The notes beneath the pieces were generated by a model. It saw nothing but the letters and a program-made list of their open reading frames with translations, searched no databases and was not told the origin of the DNA. 64,000 bases of DNA from Iningainema tapete BLCC-T55 (lineage in GTDB: Bacteria; Cyanobacteriota; Cyanobacteriia; Cyanobacteriales; Nostocaceae). The stretch's first letter is position 1, and each line of letters starts with the position of its first letter. The DNA is taken from contig NZ_JACXAE010000069.1 in assembly GCF_014698965.1 (NCBI RefSeq), positions 1 through 64,000 on the forward strand, written 5' to 3'. Shown one piece after another: positions 63,737 through 64,000 of the stretch. The translations under genes and the position numbers were made by a program.

Positions 63737-64000
63737 TTGCTGAATACTTTTTATTTCAAACAAATTTTCAGAACTTTGGTGACAGCCTGCTTAGTGCTGG
63801 TCTTTCATAATAGCGCACTTGCGCTCAAAATCATGCTGGTTAATGATGATGGGTATGATCGAGGCGGACTTCCTGTTTTGTTTGATACCCTCAAAGAAGC
63901 GGGACATGATGTGACGATTGTTGCGCCTAAAACCGATCAAAGTGGTAGAGGAACCTCTATCAATACAGATCGGATTAATCAACCATTGGAAGTAGTAAAC
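63737..64000 (+). CDS. SurE-like 5'-nucleotidase with signal peptide, cut by the window edge
   Basis: The open frame runs to the window end (88 codons visible). A TTG at 63737 with AGAGGA upstream gives a signal-like start (FRTLVTACLVLVFHNSALA), then the SurE core: KIMLVNDDGYDRGGLPVLFD with the metal-binding Asp pair and VTIVAPKTDQSGRGTSI with the Ser of the metal site. SurE removes phosphate from nucleoside monophosphates; an exported version is unusual compared with the cytoplasmic type. A hairpin (AAGGTGAAG at 63676-63684 with CTTCACCTT at 63714-63722) lies directly upstream. The C-terminal two thirds are not visible. Confidence 0.78.
   Translation, partial: MLNTFYFKQIFRTLVTACLVLVFHNSALALKIMLVNDDGYDRGGLPVLFDTLKEAGHDVTIVAPKTDQSGRGTSINTDRINQPLEVVN

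Overview
The window looks like chromosomal DNA of a filamentous (heterocystous-type) cyanobacterium. It carries a bilin-binding phytochrome with its response regulator, hemE, a type II NADH dehydrogenase, a PEP-CTERM protein, DUF4058 and DUF3727 proteins and a GUN4-domain ATPase. Copies of the HIP1 octamer GCGATCGC are frequent, and several families of small palindromic dispersed repeats are scattered through it. I cannot name the species. I saw no rRNA, tRNA or CRISPR array.

Region 1 (1-9.65 kb, all minus strand) is a defence island. Read in the direction of transcription it runs: a TIGR04255-type protein, two unrecognised genes, hsdM, a MazEF-like toxin-antitoxin pair, a duplicated scrap of the hsdM 3' end, hsdS, darT and darG. 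A frameshifted IS66 transposase lies at the window edge. No hsdR is present. darT is cut short by an in-frame TGA with the rest of its reading frame still intact behind it, and the MazEF-like cassette sits exactly between hsdM and hsdS.

Region 2 (10-24 kb) is mostly ordinary: a family 4 uracil-DNA glycosylase, a TPR protein, a hydantoinase-like amidohydrolase divergent from an aspartyl/asparaginyl hydroxylase-like protein, a phytochrome two-component pair, an EamA transporter, a peptidoglycan-binding/HEAT protein, and a DoxX-NDH-2 operon divergent from a GntR regulator across a symmetric palindromic promoter. Two plasmid-like DNA-binding genes follow.

Region 3 (24-32.2 kb) is accessory. It holds a PEP-CTERM protein and a tightly coupled pair: a CHAT-protease/ATPase and an ATPase-transmembrane-coiled coil-GUN4 protein. 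This pair is the best candidate for an undescribed signalling or defence system. Next come an overlapping unknown gene pair and a VapBC-type pair.

Region 4 (32.2-45.4 kb) has a YagTSR-like molybdenum hydroxylase operon with an AraC regulator, a glycosyltransferase overlapping an LD-carboxypeptidase, a DUF4058 protein, oligopeptidase B, a membrane protein, hemE and an NAD-dependent epimerase.

Region 5 (45.4-51 kb) has an apparently intact IS200/IS605 element (tnpA plus tnpB) beside a strongly decayed multidomain Ser/Thr kinase-AAA-GAF-histidine kinase gene.

Region 6 (51-64 kb) begins with a housekeeping block (GNAT protein, ruvX, DUF3727, YqeG phosphatase, proB). A flavin monooxygenase follows whose end runs into a decayed kinase-macro-domain gene, then a frameshifted small gene pair. 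It ends with an NfeD-flotillin-flotillin-AAA membrane operon and the start of a secreted SurE-like nucleotidase cut by the window edge.

Recurrent themes are gene decay (at least seven broken genes) and palindromic repeats landing inside genes. Two repeats are translated in frame inside a phytochrome and an LD-carboxypeptidase, and another supplies the hemE stop codon.
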